64,000 bases of DNA from Pseudomonas sp. P8_241 (GTDB taxonomy: Bacteria; Pseudomonadota; Gammaproteobacteria; Pseudomonadales; Pseudomonadaceae). Below are positions 18,207 through 27,885 of the stretch, piece by piece. Position 1 is the first letter of the stretch. Each line of letters starts with the position of its first letter. The notes beneath the pieces were generated by a model. That model had not been told where the DNA came from and searched no databases. It saw only the letters and a program-made list of their open reading frames with translations. The stretch covers positions 4,586,501 to 4,650,500 of the forward strand of contig NZ_CP125377.1 in assembly GCF_034008315.1 (NCBI RefSeq), given 5' to 3'. A program made the position numbers and the translations under genes.

Positions 18207-19073
18207 TCATTGACCAGAGGCAGGTATCGCCGGGATGGGTTCACTCGGCGGCGGCAAATCAGTCGGATTCGAAGGTGGCGTGATGGTTTCGGTGGAGGGT
18301 GCAGGTTCGACGCTTTCGATCGGCGTTATCGGCGCCGCTTCCACAGGCGGGGCAAATGGTTCGGAAGCCGCAGGCGTCGCTTCGAGGGGCGCGGGTGCGA
18401 CCGGAGCCGGCTCTGCAACAGGTTCCGTTGCCGGTGCGGGGGCCGGTGCGGGTGCAGGTGCCAGCGGTGCCGGGGTTGCCTTGGCCTCAGGCATGCCCAA
18501 GGGATCGGTTTTCGGTTTTTCGGTGATGTGCGCGGCCTTCTTCGCTTCCGGCGGCAGGAACAACTCGACCAACGCGAAGAAACGCTCGTAGAACTTGGCA
18601 GAGGATACGGTTTCGCTGGCGACCTTGACCATCGAGTCGTCCGACGAACCGATTGGCATCGACACCGAACCCAGCACACCCACGCCCAGGCTCGCGGAGT
18701 TGTTGGTCTTCTTCAGCGCATAACGATCCTGCAAGGCGTTGGCGAACATGGTGGCGTGATGCCCTTTGCTGCCGTCATCCGTGCAGACCACACTGAAGCT
18801 GATCTCCATGTGATTCTCGCCGGTCTGCTGGAAACTCTTGTGCCCACTGATCACCTTCGGATCGTTGCTGGTGATGATGTAACCCTGACTGAGCAAAGCG
18901 CGACGGGCGGCTTCGCAGCTCTGCACATCGGTCACCGGATAGTTGCGGGAAAACGTTCCGGAATCGTCAAAGTTCTCATGCTCATAGATGGCGGCCTTGT
19001 CCGAGGAACAACCGGCCACTGCGGCCAGCATCGCCACCAGCCCGGCAACACGCATCGGAAATGATTTAAACAT
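18207..19073 (-). CDS. DUF2242 lipoprotein
   Basis: A 288-residue predicted lipoprotein: signal peptide with lipobox VAGC (Cys about 22), then the DUF2242 domain (about 30-175). A long Ala/Pro/Glu-rich tail (about 190-288, with PAPAPAP repeats) is probably unstructured and may cross the periplasm or contact peptidoglycan. Function unknown. It is separated from ppiD by a strong terminator, so it is a single-gene unit. Confidence 0.85.
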   Translation of the reverse strand: MFKSFPMRVAGLVAMLAAVAGCSSDKAAIYEHENFDDSGTFSRNYPVTDVQSCEAARRALLSQGYIITSNDPKVISGHKSFQQTGENHMEISFSVVCTDDGSKGHHATMFANALQDRYALKKTNNSASLGVGVLGSVSMPIGSSDDSMVKVASETVSSAKFYERFFALVELFLPPEAKKAAHITEKPKTDPLGMPEAKATPAPLAPAPAPAPAPATEPVAEPAPVAPAPLEATPAASEPFAPPVEAAPITPIESVEPAPSTETITPPSNPTDLPPPSEPIPAIPASGQ

Positions 19074-19218
19074 TGAACATCCTGAGGAAAACGGTTCGGG
19101 GCGTATTGTGCAACAGATCGATGCTTAGCGGAGCATCGATTGTGTCTTAAAGAAGTTACAGCTGGGTTGACCGCATTTTCAAGGAAAAGTCCCCCGGGTA
19201 AATGACACACGGCCAAAC

Positions 19219-19250
19219 AAAAGACCCCGGCCATTGGGCCGGGGTCTTTT
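19219..19250 (-). terminator. Rho-independent terminator of ppiD
   Basis: A GC-rich stem (AAAGACCCCGGCC / GGCCGGGGTCTTTT) with a four-base loop and a T run on the minus strand, just after the ppiD stop. The symmetric A/T flanks could work in both directions. Confidence 0.85.
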
Positions 19251-19275
19251 GTGCAACGTAAAACTCAGTCAGGCA

Positions 19276-21147
19276 TCAGAACCGCTTGATGTCCGCCTCG
19301 CTCTCGAGTTGCTTGCGATAGGCCGCGAAGTCTTGCTGGCCGATGCGAGAAGCGAGGTAGCGACGATACTGCGCCTTCTCTTCCTCGGTCGGCGTTGCCG
19401 CTTCGTTCACGCCGTTGAGGCGAACGATCATCAAACTACCGTCGGCCAGCGTTACGCTGGTGAAGGTCGGCTTGTCCTTGGCGGCAGGCTTCGGCATACG
19501 GAACAGCGCTTGCAACACAGCAGGGTCAACCCCTTCCTGAGCGCGGGTCGCCGCTTCCGTGACTTTCCAGTTCTGGCCGTCGATCGCCTGGTTCAGCGGC
19601 GTCTTGCCATCACGCAGGCTGGCAATCAACTCATCAGCCTTGGTCTTGGCAGCAGCACTCGCGTGCTCCTTGGTCAACTGGGTGCGGATGGCGCCAGCAA
19701 CGTTTTCCAGCGGCAGTTGCGAAGGCTTCAAGTGCTCCTTTGCACGCAGCACGATCACGGTTTCCGGATCGAGCTCGATAGCGGTGCTGTTGGCGCCCTC
19801 ATCCAGTACTTCCTGGCTGAAAGCTGCGGTGATCACAGCACGGTTGGCCGCAATGCCTTCGCCGCCTTCACGACCGAACGGCGCGGAAGTGTGCACGGTC
19901 AGCTTCAGGTCCTGTGCAGGCTGAGCCAGGTCTGACGCTTCAAAGGAGGCGTCCTCCAGCTGCTTGCTCGCCTCAACGAAACGCTGCTCGACCTGCTGGG
20001 TTTTCAGCGCTCGTGTCAGCTTGTCTTTCAGGCTGGCAAACGTAGGCACTTCAGGCGCTTCTACGCCCAACAGCTTGATCAGGTGGAAACCATAGTCGGT
20101 GCGAACCGGCCCGGACACCTGATCCTTGGTCAGCGAGTACAAGGCTTTTTCAAAGGCCGGATCGTAGACGCCAGGACCGGCATAACCCAGGTCACCGCCA
20201 TTGTTGGCAGAACCGGGATCCTGGGAGAATTCCTTGGCCAGCGCCTCGAACTTCTCACCCTTGGCCAGTCGCGCCTGGATATCTTCGATCTTGGCCTTGG
20301 CTTGTGCCTCGGTCGTCTTGTCGTTCACTTCGATCAGGATGTGCGCAGCCTGACGTTGTTCGGACAGGTTTGCGATTTCTTTCTGATAAGCCGCTTGAAG
20401 GTCTTCGTCGCTGACGCTGACCTGATCAAAGAAGGATGCCTTCTTCAATTCGAGGTAATCGATGACAACCTGGTCCTGCGTCATGAATTCCTTGGCGTGC
20501 TCGTCGTAGTACGCCTTGACCTCATCGTCGGTCAGCTTCACAGCCGCCGGGTCAGCCTTGATGTTCAGGGAGGCGAAGTCGCGAGTCTGTTTTTCCAGAC
20601 GGGCGAAAGCCAGCACCTGTGCATCGGTCACGAAACCGCTGCCGGCCAGGCCTGCACGCAGCTGGCCGATCAGCATTTCCTGAGCCAGCATCTGGCGGAA
20701 TTGCATGCGACTGTAGCCAAGTTGACGAATCACCTGGTCGAAACGCTCGGGGCTGAACTTGCCATCCACCTGAAACTCAGGGGTTTGCAGGATGACCTGA
20801 TCCAGAGCCGCTTCGGAAAAAGCGAATTTCGAGTTTTCTGCGCCTTGCAGCAGCAGTTTGCGATCGATCAGGCCCTTGAGGGCCGATTCGCGCAGCATTT
20901 TTTCATCCAGCAAGGAAGCGTCGAAATCCTTGCCCAGCTGTTGCATGAGCTGACGGCGTTGCATATCGACCGCCTGGCTCAGCTCGTTCTGGCTGATTTC
21001 TTCACCATTGACCTTCGCCGCGTCATTCTTGCTCGTCGTGGCCTGAAAAATGGCATCGAAACCGGTCAAAGCCATCAAAGCAACGATGACCCCGATAATG
21101 GTCTTGGCAATCCAGCCTTGTGAATTGTCCCTGATATTCTGCAGCAT
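19276..21147 (-). CDS. ppiD: PpiD-like peptidyl-prolyl isomerase (SurA N-terminal domain protein)
   Basis: A 623-residue periplasmic folding factor anchored by one N-terminal membrane segment (about residues 13-32, IAKTIIGVIVALMALTGF). A SurA/PpiD-type chaperone region follows. A parvulin domain spans about 240-360 (AAHILIEV, then GEKFEALAKEFSQDPGSANNGG and GYAGPGVYDPAFEKALYSL). It assists proteins emerging from the SecYEG channel. The order lon-hupB-ppiD is conserved in Pseudomonas and enterobacteria. It has its own terminator downstream and is separated from hupB by another. Confidence 0.93.
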   Translation of the reverse strand: MLQNIRDNSQGWIAKTIIGVIVALMALTGFDAIFQATTSKNDAAKVNGEEISQNELSQAVDMQRRQLMQQLGKDFDASLLDEKMLRESALKGLIDRKLLLQGAENSKFAFSEAALDQVILQTPEFQVDGKFSPERFDQVIRQLGYSRMQFRQMLAQEMLIGQLRAGLAGSGFVTDAQVLAFARLEKQTRDFASLNIKADPAAVKLTDDEVKAYYDEHAKEFMTQDQVVIDYLELKKASFFDQVSVSDEDLQAAYQKEIANLSEQRQAAHILIEVNDKTTEAQAKAKIEDIQARLAKGEKFEALAKEFSQDPGSANNGGDLGYAGPGVYDPAFEKALYSLTKDQVSGPVRTDYGFHLIKLLGVEAPEVPTFASLKDKLTRALKTQQVEQRFVEASKQLEDASFEASDLAQPAQDLKLTVHTSAPFGREGGEGIAANRAVITAAFSQEVLDEGANSTAIELDPETVIVLRAKEHLKPSQLPLENVAGAIRTQLTKEHASAAAKTKADELIASLRDGKTPLNQAIDGQNWKVTEAATRAQEGVDPAVLQALFRMPKPAAKDKPTFTSVTLADGSLMIVRLNGVNEAATPTEEEKAQYRRYLASRIGQQDFAAYRKQLESEADIKRF

Positions 21148-21210
21148 GCGTCCCCCAGAAACGGTTGAACTTCAAAATTAGGCAACCGTGGAGCGTGGGT
21201 AGAATCCGGA

Positions 21211-21241
21211 TAGAAGAAAGGCGCATCCGAGGATGCGCCTT
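21211..21241 (-). terminator. Rho-independent terminator between hupB and ppiD
   Basis: Perfect nine-base stem GGCGCATCC / GGATGCGCC with a two-base loop, followed on the minus strand by TTTCTTCT. It ends the hupB transcript after the tRNA-like element. Confidence 0.85.
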
Positions 21242-21249
21242 CTCGTAAC

Positions 21250-21327
21250 TGGCGGAGCGGATCGAGGGCTTGAACTCATGACCCTCGGCATCTATAACCG
21301 GCGACTTGCCGTGTGGACTGCCGCTCC
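21250..21327 (-). pseudogene. Decayed tRNA-Asp-like element
   Basis: Read on the minus strand, the 78 bases begin GGAGCGG and end CCGCTCC-G-CCA. This is a perfect seven-base acceptor stem with an encoded CCA end, and it matches the acceptor stem of Pseudomonas tRNA-Asp. Inside, the fold is lost: the anticodon stem has only four pairs, the anticodon position reads TAG with no T33, and the T arm is replaced by a CGAGGG / CCCTCG hairpin, although a TTCAAGC remnant survives. It lies between hupB and its terminator, a location where some pseudomonads carry tRNA-Val/Asp genes. It is probably a tRNA remnant and not a working tRNA. Confidence 0.55.
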
Positions 21328-21380
21328 GCTGCCAAGTCAGGCATGACCCCGACCCGGATGGGTAAAAACCTGAATCGAAC

Positions 21381-21653
21381 TTAGTTGACAGCTTCTTTCA
21401 GTGCTTTACCGGCTTTGAAACCTGGTTTTTTGGCGGCTGCAATTTCCAGTGTCTTACCGGTCTGTGGGTTACGACCGATGCGAGCTGGACGATCAGTCAC
21501 GGAGAAAGTACCGAAACCAACCAGAACAACAGAGTCGCCAGCCTTGAGAGCGCCAGTGACGGATTCGATTACCGCATCCAGCGCACGGCCGGCAGCAGCT
21601 TTCGGGATATCAGCGGATGCAGCGATAGCATCAATCAGTTCCGACTTGTTCAC
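21381..21653 (-). CDS. hupB: DNA-binding protein HU-beta
   Basis: A 90-residue HU protein: [19 protein letters not shown], the VGFGTFSV core and the DNA-contacting arm [14 protein letters not shown]. It forms dimers that bend and compact DNA. The start is GTG 21653 with AGGGGA eight bases upstream; the usual HU N-terminus begins exactly there. It is driven by a near-consensus promoter at 21750-21778. Confidence 0.95.
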   Translation of the reverse strand: MNKSELIDAIAASADIPKAAAGRALDAVIESVTGALKAGDSVVLVGFGTFSVTDRPARIGRNPQTGKTLEIAAAKKPGFKAGKALKEAVN

Positions 21654-21749
21654 TCTAAGTCCCCTTATATCTATTTTGAGTATGATTCTAAGTTTTTTGG
21701 TGAAAGCATAAACGAGTGCTGAATGGCCTACAGACACTTATGAGCCGCT

Positions 21750-21778
21750 TTATAACAAGGGCTCTAAAAAACTGTCAA
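21750..21778 (-). promoter_or_regulatory. Sigma-70 promoter of hupB
   Basis: On the minus strand TTGACA is followed after 17 bases by TTATAA, about 95 bases before the hupB start. It is close to the full consensus, as expected for an abundant nucleoid protein. Confidence 0.75.
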
Positions 21779-21802
21779 GGAAGCCCCCCAGGCAAATACG
21801 TA

Positions 21803-24199
21803 CTAATGCGTGCTAATTCTTTCCTTAGAATCTGCGTCGCGTTTCTCATCCTTTGCGACTATCTCCGGAGCCACGTCCGGCAAGGGCTCCGGCGCGTATT
21901 GCAACGCAATTTGCAGGACCTCGTCAATCCATTTAACCGGTTTAATCTGTAGATCCTGCTTGATATTGTCCGGAATCTCTTTGAGATCACGCACGTTCTC
22001 TTCAGGAATGATCACAGTCTTGATTCCGCCACGGTGAGCGGCCAGCAGTTTTTCCTTCAAACCGCCAATCGCCAGTACCTGACCACGCAGGGTGATTTCA
22101 CCTGTCATGGCGACATCGGCGCGAACCGGAATGCCGGTCAATGCCGACACCAGGGCCGTGCACATGCCCACACCGGCACTAGGGCCGTCCTTCGGGGTCG
22201 CCCCTTCCGGCATGTGGATATGGGTGTCGCGCTTCTCGTGGAAGTCCAGGGGGATCCCCAGGCTCTTCGCCCGGCTGCGCACAACGGTCAAGGCGGCAGT
22301 GATCGACTCGACCATCACGTCACCCAGGGAACCGGTCTTGATCAACTGGCCCTTGCCGGGAACGACTGCGGCTTCGATGGTCAGCAGTTCGCCACCCACT
22401 TGCGTCCATGCCAGGCCGGTCACTTGACCGATCTGATCCTGTTGCTCAGCCAGCCCGTAGCGGAATTTACGCACGCCCAGGAAGTGTTCCAGCATGTCGG
22501 CCGTGACCTTCACCGAGAAGCGTTTTTCCAGCGCGTGCTCTTTGACGGTTTTGCGGCAAACCTTGGCAATCTGACGCTCCAGCCCCCGTACACCGGCTTC
22601 ACGGGTGTAGTAGCGGATGATGTCGCGGATCGCGTCGGCGTCGAATTCCAACTCGCCTTTCTTCAAGCCGTTGGCAGTGATCTGCTTGGGCGAAAGGTAT
22701 TTGACGGCGATGTTGATCTTCTCGTCTTCGGTGTAACCGGGCAGACGAATCACTTCCATCCGGTCCAGCAGCGCCGGCGGAATATTCATGGAGTTCGAGG
22801 TGCAAAGGAACATCACATCGGACAGGTCGTAATCGACTTCCAGATAGTGATCGTTGAAGTTGTGGTTCTGCTCCGGATCAAGCACTTCCAGCAACGCCGA
22901 CGCCGGATCGCCACGCATGTCGCTGCCCATCTTGTCGATTTCATCGAGCAGGAACAGCGGGTTGCGGACGCCCACCTTTGTCATCTTTTGAATCAATCTT
23001 CCTGGCATCGAACCGATGTAAGTACGGCGATGACCACGGATTTCAGCTTCATCACGCACACCGCCGAGGGCCATGCGCACGAATTTGCGGTTGGTGGCGT
23101 GGGCAATCGATTCCGCCAGAGAGGTTTTACCCACCCCCGGAGGACCGACCAGGCACAACACCGGACCACGAATCTTCTTCACACGTTTTTGCACGGCGAG
23201 GTATTCGAGGATGCGTTCTTTGACCTCTTCCAGACCATAGTGGTCGGCGTCGAGGATGTCCTCTGCGCGCGCCAGATCCAGACGTACTTTGCTCTGAGCC
23301 TTCCACGGCACCTGAACCAGCCAGTCGATGTACGAGCGCACCACAGTGGCTTCTGCAGACATTGGCGACATTTGCTTGAGCTTGTTCAGCTCGGCCGTTG
23401 CCTTGGCCAGTGCGTCTTTGGGCAGGCCGGCGGCATCGATACGCTTTTTCAGCTCTTCGACTTCGTTGTGGCCTTCCTCGCTGTCGCCGAGTTCTTTCTG
23501 AATAGCCTTCATCTGCTCGTTCAGGTAGTACTCGCGCTGACTGCGCTCCATTTGCTTTTTGACGCGACCGCGAATGCGTTTTTCGACTTGTAGCAGGTCG
23601 ATCTCGGCATCCAGCAACGCCAGAACGTGCTCGACACGGGCCGACAGGTCGATAATTTCGAGGATTTCCTGCTTCTGCTCGATTTTCAGGGCCATGTGAG
23701 CGGCCATCGTGTCCACCAGGCGGCCTGGTTCGTCGATGCTGTTGAGCGACGACAGGACTTCAGCCGGGACTTTCTTGCCCAGTTGCACATATTGTTCGAA
23801 TTGAGACAGCAGGCTGCGAACGAACACTTCCGACTCGCGTTCAGGCGCGTCTACTTCGTCGATCAGGGAGACTTCGGCACGGCAGTGGCCATCCACTTCG
23901 ATGAAACGCTCTACCGCGCCACGCTGCTCACCCTCGACCAGAACCTTGACCGTACCGTCAGGCAGCTTCAGCAGCTGCAGAACGGTGGCAATTGTACCGA
24001 CGCGATAAAGGGCGTCTTCACCGGGATCATCATCAGCCGGGTTTCTCTGGGCCAGCAGAAGAATCTGCTTGTCGCCCGTCATCGCAGCCTCGAGGGCTTC
24101 GATGGATTTCTCGCGCCCCACGAACAGCGGGATAACCATGTGCGGATAAACCACGACATCACGCAATGGCAGGAGAGGCAATTCGATGGTTGTCTTCAT
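21803..24199 (-). CDS. lon: ATP-dependent protease Lon
   Basis: A 798-residue cytosolic AAA+ protease. It has the N-terminal LonA substrate domain (1-200), Walker A GPPGVGKTS, Walker B LLDEIDK and the C-terminal protease domain. The Ser-Lys dyad is Ser 674 (PKDGPSAGVGM) and Lys 717 (GGLKEKLLAAHRGG). It degrades misfolded and regulatory proteins. The extra charged C-terminus (KDEKRDADSKERISTH) is longer than in E. coli. It sits between clpX and hupB, the standard order. A heat-shock-type promoter lies just upstream. Confidence 0.96.
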   Translation of the reverse strand: MKTTIELPLLPLRDVVVYPHMVIPLFVGREKSIEALEAAMTGDKQILLLAQRNPADDDPGEDALYRVGTIATVLQLLKLPDGTVKVLVEGEQRGAVERFIEVDGHCRAEVSLIDEVDAPERESEVFVRSLLSQFEQYVQLGKKVPAEVLSSLNSIDEPGRLVDTMAAHMALKIEQKQEILEIIDLSARVEHVLALLDAEIDLLQVEKRIRGRVKKQMERSQREYYLNEQMKAIQKELGDSEEGHNEVEELKKRIDAAGLPKDALAKATAELNKLKQMSPMSAEATVVRSYIDWLVQVPWKAQSKVRLDLARAEDILDADHYGLEEVKERILEYLAVQKRVKKIRGPVLCLVGPPGVGKTSLAESIAHATNRKFVRMALGGVRDEAEIRGHRRTYIGSMPGRLIQKMTKVGVRNPLFLLDEIDKMGSDMRGDPASALLEVLDPEQNHNFNDHYLEVDYDLSDVMFLCTSNSMNIPPALLDRMEVIRLPGYTEDEKINIAVKYLSPKQITANGLKKGELEFDADAIRDIIRYYTREAGVRGLERQIAKVCRKTVKEHALEKRFSVKVTADMLEHFLGVRKFRYGLAEQQDQIGQVTGLAWTQVGGELLTIEAAVVPGKGQLIKTGSLGDVMVESITAALTVVRSRAKSLGIPLDFHEKRDTHIHMPEGATPKDGPSAGVGMCTALVSALTGIPVRADVAMTGEITLRGQVLAIGGLKEKLLAAHRGGIKTVIIPEENVRDLKEIPDNIKQDLQIKPVKWIDEVLQIALQYAPEPLPDVAPEIVAKDEKRDADSKERISTH

Positions 24200-24257
24200 G
24201 ATTTCGCCTCTACGGCGGCCATAAGGCCGTAAACAGATGGAAGTAAGCTTGAAACCA

Positions 24258-24286
24258 AGATGGGGGCTGCTTTGGAAAAAAACAAG
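24258..24286 (-). promoter_or_regulatory. Candidate sigma-32 promoter of lon
   Basis: On the minus strand CTTGTTT, 14 bases, then CCCCATCT. This matches the heat-shock consensus CTTGAAA-N13-17-CCCCAT. It lies about 60 bases before the lon ATG; lon is a known heat-shock gene in proteobacteria. Confidence 0.55.
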
Positions 24287-24408
24287 CTGATAAAAATACC
24301 AGTTAAAAGATTGCTGCCTGCGATGGCCGGGACACGACCAAAAATGGGGTGGCCTTCATCGCCAAGGTGACGCTTGCGAGCAGCAACGGTGCAGCGCCCA
24401 CAATAGCA

Positions 24409-24428
24409 AAGGGGCCCGAAGGCCCCTT
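24409..24428 (-). terminator. Terminator after clpX
   Basis: Stem AAGGGGCC / GGCCCCTT with a four-base loop, 23 bases beyond the clpX stop. The T-rich tail is short (TTTGCT) on the minus strand. Confidence 0.65.
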
Positions 24429-24450
24429 CTTTATTTCAGCTGCGTGACGC

Positions 24451-25734
24451 TTAAGCGTCTGGCGCGGCCTTGGCAGTCGGCTCACTGTTTTCGTAGATAT
24501 ACAGTGGCTTGGATTTGCCTTCAATCACGCTTTCATCGATCACTACTTTACTCACCTCGGACTGCGAGGGGATCTCGTACATAGTGTCGAGCAATACGCC
24601 TTCGAGGATCGAACGCAGGCCACGGGCACCGGTTTTACGTTCCAGGGCACGCTTGGCGACCGATTTGAGGGCGTCGGAACGGAATTCCAGATCAACGCCT
24701 TCCATCTCGAACAGCTTGGCATACTGCTTGGTCAGGGCATTCTTCGGCTCGGTGAGAATCTGCATCAGCGCAGCCTCGTCAAGCTCGTCCAGCGTTGCAA
24801 GAACTGGCAGACGACCAACGAATTCCGGGATCAGACCGAACTTGACCAGATCGTCAGGCTCGACTTCACGCAGGGATTCACCGACTTTCTTGCCTTCTTC
24901 CTTGCTGCGCACTTCTGCGTTGAAACCGATGCCGCCCTTGGTGGAACGGTTTTGAATAACCTTTTCCAGACCGGAGAACGCACCACCGCAGATGAACAGG
25001 ATGTTACGGGTGTCGACCTGCAGGAATTCCTGCTGCGGATGCTTGCGACCACCTTGAGGCGGAACGGAAGCGACCGTGCCTTCGATCAACTTGAGCAAGG
25101 CCTGCTGCACGCCTTCACCGGAAACGTCCCGGGTGATCGACGGGTTGTCGGACTTGCGGGAAATCTTGTCGATTTCGTCGATGTAGACAATACCCATCTG
25201 GGCTTTCTCTACGTCGTAATCGCACTTCTGCAGCAGTTTCTGAATGATGTTCTCGACATCTTCACCCACGTAACCCGCCTCGGTGAGGGTGGTTGCGTCG
25301 GCAATGGTGAACGGAACGTTCAGCAAGCGTGCCAGGGTTTCGGCAAGCAGGGTCTTACCCGAGCCTGTCGGGCCGATCAGCAAGATGTTGCTTTTGCCGA
25401 GTTCGACGTCGTCATTCTTTTTGTCACGCTGGTTCAGACGCTTGTAGTGGTTGTACACCGCTACGGCCAGAACCTTTTTCGCACGCTCCTGACCAATCAC
25501 GTATTGATCAAGGATGCCGCTGATTTCTTTGGGCGAAGGCAATTTATGCGCGCTGCTTTCGGCCTGGGCTTCCTGCACCTCCTCGCGGATGATGTCATTG
25601 CACAGGTCGACGCACTCGTCGCAGATAAAGACCGAGGGGCCGGCAATCAATTTGCGCACTTCATGCTGGCTTTTGCCACAGAAGGAGCAATAGAGCAGCT
25701 TGCCGTTGTCCTCGCCGTTGCGGGTGTCAGTCAT
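24451..25734 (-). CDS. clpX: ClpX unfoldase subunit of ClpXP
   Basis: A 427-residue AAA+ ATPase. The N-terminal Cys4 zinc-binding domain (CSFCGKS, then ICDECVDLC) recruits substrates and adaptors. Walker A is GPTGSGKT and Walker B is IVYIDEIDK. The pore loop and the ClpP-contacting IGF loop (GGIGFNAE) are present. It unfolds tagged proteins and feeds them to ClpP. ATG 25734 gives the usual [11 protein letters not shown] start. clpP lies 111 bases upstream. Confidence 0.96.
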   Translation of the reverse strand: MTDTRNGEDNGKLLYCSFCGKSQHEVRKLIAGPSVFICDECVDLCNDIIREEVQEAQAESSAHKLPSPKEISGILDQYVIGQERAKKVLAVAVYNHYKRLNQRDKKNDDVELGKSNILLIGPTGSGKTLLAETLARLLNVPFTIADATTLTEAGYVGEDVENIIQKLLQKCDYDVEKAQMGIVYIDEIDKISRKSDNPSITRDVSGEGVQQALLKLIEGTVASVPPQGGRKHPQQEFLQVDTRNILFICGGAFSGLEKVIQNRSTKGGIGFNAEVRSKEEGKKVGESLREVEPDDLVKFGLIPEFVGRLPVLATLDELDEAALMQILTEPKNALTKQYAKLFEMEGVDLEFRSDALKSVAKRALERKTGARGLRSILEGVLLDTMYEIPSQSEVSKVVIDESVIEGKSKPLYIYENSEPTAKAAPDA

Positions 25735-25782
25735 TCGTTCGATCCAAATCCGATAGGCTTGCAACACAAGATGAAGGCTATT

Positions 25783-25802
25783 GCGGGCTTTTTCAAGCCC
25801 GC
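25783..25802 (-). other. Hairpin between clpP and clpX
   Basis: GCGGGCTT / AAGCCCGC with a four-base loop. There is no T run after it on the minus strand, so it is better seen as an mRNA-stabilising or partial attenuation element than as a terminator. Confidence 0.4.
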
Positions 25803-25845
25803 TGGTGATCGGACCCGCCGACCAACCCTATTTTGAGCTGCTTAG

Positions 25846-26481
25846 TTAAGCAGGGCGCTGGTTGATCACTTCATCGATCAAGCCGTATTCCTTCGCAGCT
25901 TCTGCACTCATGAAGTTGTCGCGGTTGGTATCGCGCTCGATTTCCTCAAGCGTACGGCCGCTATGCTTGGCCATCAGCGTGTTGAGACGCTCACGAATAA
26001 AGAGGATTTCCTTGGCATGGATTTCGATATCCGACGCCTGGCCCTGGAAACCGCCCAGTGGCTGGTGAATCATCACACGCGAGTTCGGCAGGCAGTAACG
26101 CTTGCCAGGAGCACCGGCCGTCAGCAGGAACGCGCCCATGCTGCACGCCTGACCGATACAGGTGGTCGACACGTTAGGCTTGATGAACTGCATGGTGTCG
26201 TAGATCGACATGCCCGCCGTCACCGAACCGCCCGGGGAGTTGATATAGAGATGGATGTCCTTGTCCGGGTTTTCCGCTTCAAGGAACAGCAGTTGCGCAC
26301 AGATCAGGTTGGCCATGTAGTCCTCTACCGGACCAACCAGAAAGATCACCCGCTCCTTGAGGAGGCGCGAGTAGATGTCGTAGGCACGCTCGCCACGAGC
26401 GGACTGCTCGACAACCATCGGGACCAGGCCGCCTGCGGCCTGGATATCAGAGTTCTGCTGAATATACGAATTTCGGAACAT
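25846..26481 (-). CDS. clpP: ClpP protease subunit
   Basis: A 211-residue serine peptidase with the catalytic triad Ser 114 (GQACSMGAF), His 139 (MIHQPLGG) and Asp 188 (RDTNRDNF). The spacing is that of E. coli ClpP. It assembles into two heptameric rings and works with ClpX or ClpA. A short propeptide is expected at the N-terminus. It lies between tig and clpX as usual. Confidence 0.96.
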   Translation of the reverse strand: MFRNSYIQQNSDIQAAGGLVPMVVEQSARGERAYDIYSRLLKERVIFLVGPVEDYMANLICAQLLFLEAENPDKDIHLYINSPGGSVTAGMSIYDTMQFIKPNVSTTCIGQACSMGAFLLTAGAPGKRYCLPNSRVMIHQPLGGFQGQASDIEIHAKEILFIRERLNTLMAKHSGRTLEEIERDTNRDNFMSAEAAKEYGLIDEVINQRPA

Positions 26482-26520
26482 GCTCTGCAGTCACTCCCAA
26501 ATAGTTATGTCTTGAATACG

Positions 26521-26548
26521 CATAAGCCAGCACGAAGGCTGGCTTATG
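26521..26548 (-). other. Strong hairpin between tig and clpP
   Basis: A perfect 11-base stem CATAAGCCAGC / GCTGGCTTATG with a six-base loop, in the 93-base gap. No T tract follows on the minus strand. It may be an RNA-processing or attenuation signal that lets clpP be expressed partly independently of tig. Confidence 0.5.
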
Positions 26549-26574
26549 GTGATTGCTTCTTACCGCAAAAGTGA

Positions 26575-27885
26575 TCAGTCGGCTTTTGGTGCTTCTACCG
26601 GCTTGACCGCTTCTTCGTAAGAGACCGACTTGTCGGTCACGCTAGCTTTCTGCAGAACAGTATCCACAACTTGCTCTTCCAGCACAACCGAACGAACTTC
26701 GTTCAGCTGCTGGTCGTTCTTGTAGTACCAGGACACAACTTGCTCAGGCTCCTGGTAGGCCGAAGCCATTTCCTGAATCATTTCGCGAACGCGGGCTTCG
26801 TCAGGCTTGAGGTCGAATTGCTTGACCACTTCAGCCACGATCAGACCCAGCACTACACGGCGCTTGGCTTGTTCTTCGAACAGCTCGGCCGGCAGCTGGT
26901 CAGGCTTGATGTTGCCGCCGAACTGCTGAACGGCCTGCACGCGCAGACGGTCAACTTCGTTGGACAGCAGCGCCTTAGGCACTTCGATCGGGTTGGTGGC
27001 CAGCAGACCATCCATTACCTGATTCTTGACCTTGGATTTGATCGCCTGACGCAGTTCACGCTCCATGTTCTTGCGAACTTCGGTGCGGAAGCCTTCCAGA
27101 CCGGTTTCCTTGATGCCGAATTGAGCGAAGAATTCTTCGGTCAGCTCAGGCAGCTTTGGCTCGGAAACGGTGTTCACGGTCACGGTGAACTCGGCAGTTT
27201 TGCCAGCCAGGTCGAGGTTCTGGTAGTCCTCTGGGAAAGTCAGGTTCAGAACGCGTTCTTCACCGGCTTTGGCACCCACCAGGCCTTCTTCAAAACCAGG
27301 AATCATACGACCGGAACCCAGCACCAGCTGAGTGCCCTTGGCGGAACCGCCAGCGAACACTTCACCGTCGACCTTGCCAACGAAATCGATGTTCAGCTGG
27401 TCTTCGTTCTGGGCAGCGCGATCGGCCACTTCGAAACGGGTGTTCTGCTTGCGCAGGATGTCCAGCATCTTGTCCAGATCGGCATCAGTCACGTCGGCGC
27501 TCAGGCGCTCTACGGTGATACCGTCGAAACCGGCAACGGTGAACTCAGGGAACACTTCGAATACGGCTACGTATTCCAGGTCCTTGCCAGCTTCCAGGGA
27601 TTTTGGCTCGATCGACGGCGAACCAGCCGGGTTCAGCTTCTGCTCAACCACCGCTTCGTAGAAGGAGGACTGGATCACGTCGCCTACAGCTTCCTGGCGA
27701 GCATCAGCACCGAAACGGCGCTTGATTTCGCTCATTGGCACTTTGCCTGGACGGAAGCCAGCAATCTTGGCCTTTTGGGCAGTCTGCTGCAGACGCTTGT
27801 TGACCTGAGTCTCGATGCGCTCAGCCGGCACGGTGACGCTCATGCGGCGCTCAAGAGCAGTAGTATTTTCAACAGAAACTTGCAT
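26575..27885 (-). CDS. tig: Trigger factor
   Basis: A 436-residue ribosome-associated chaperone and prolyl isomerase. The ribosome-docking signature GFRPGKVPM lies near residue 45. The FKBP-type domain (about 150-240, [17 protein letters not shown]) and a C-terminal helical chaperone domain follow. ATG 27885 with GAGGAATATCC upstream gives the standard [13 protein letters not shown] start; the longer upstream frame is not real. It heads the tig-clpP-clpX-lon gene order. Confidence 0.96.
   Translation of the reverse strand: MQVSVENTTALERRMSVTVPAERIETQVNKRLQQTAQKAKIAGFRPGKVPMSEIKRRFGADARQEAVGDVIQSSFYEAVVEQKLNPAGSPSIEPKSLEAGKDLEYVAVFEVFPEFTVAGFDGITVERLSADVTDADLDKMLDILRKQNTRFEVADRAAQNEDQLNIDFVGKVDGEVFAGGSAKGTQLVLGSGRMIPGFEEGLVGAKAGEERVLNLTFPEDYQNLDLAGKTAEFTVTVNTVSEPKLPELTEEFFAQFGIKETGLEGFRTEVRKNMERELRQAIKSKVKNQVMDGLLATNPIEVPKALLSNEVDRLRVQAVQQFGGNIKPDQLPAELFEEQAKRRVVLGLIVAEVVKQFDLKPDEARVREMIQEMASAYQEPEQVVSWYYKNDQQLNEVRSVVLEEQVVDTVLQKASVTDKSVSYEEAVKPVEAPKAD

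Noticed and set aside
21250..21327. A functional tRNA gene
   Set aside because: Only the acceptor stem is intact; the anticodon lacks T33 and the T arm cannot form the normal stem.
22034..23593. A 519-codon open frame opposite lon
   Set aside because: Shadow of lon; composition rich in His/Gln/Arg as typical for antisense frames.
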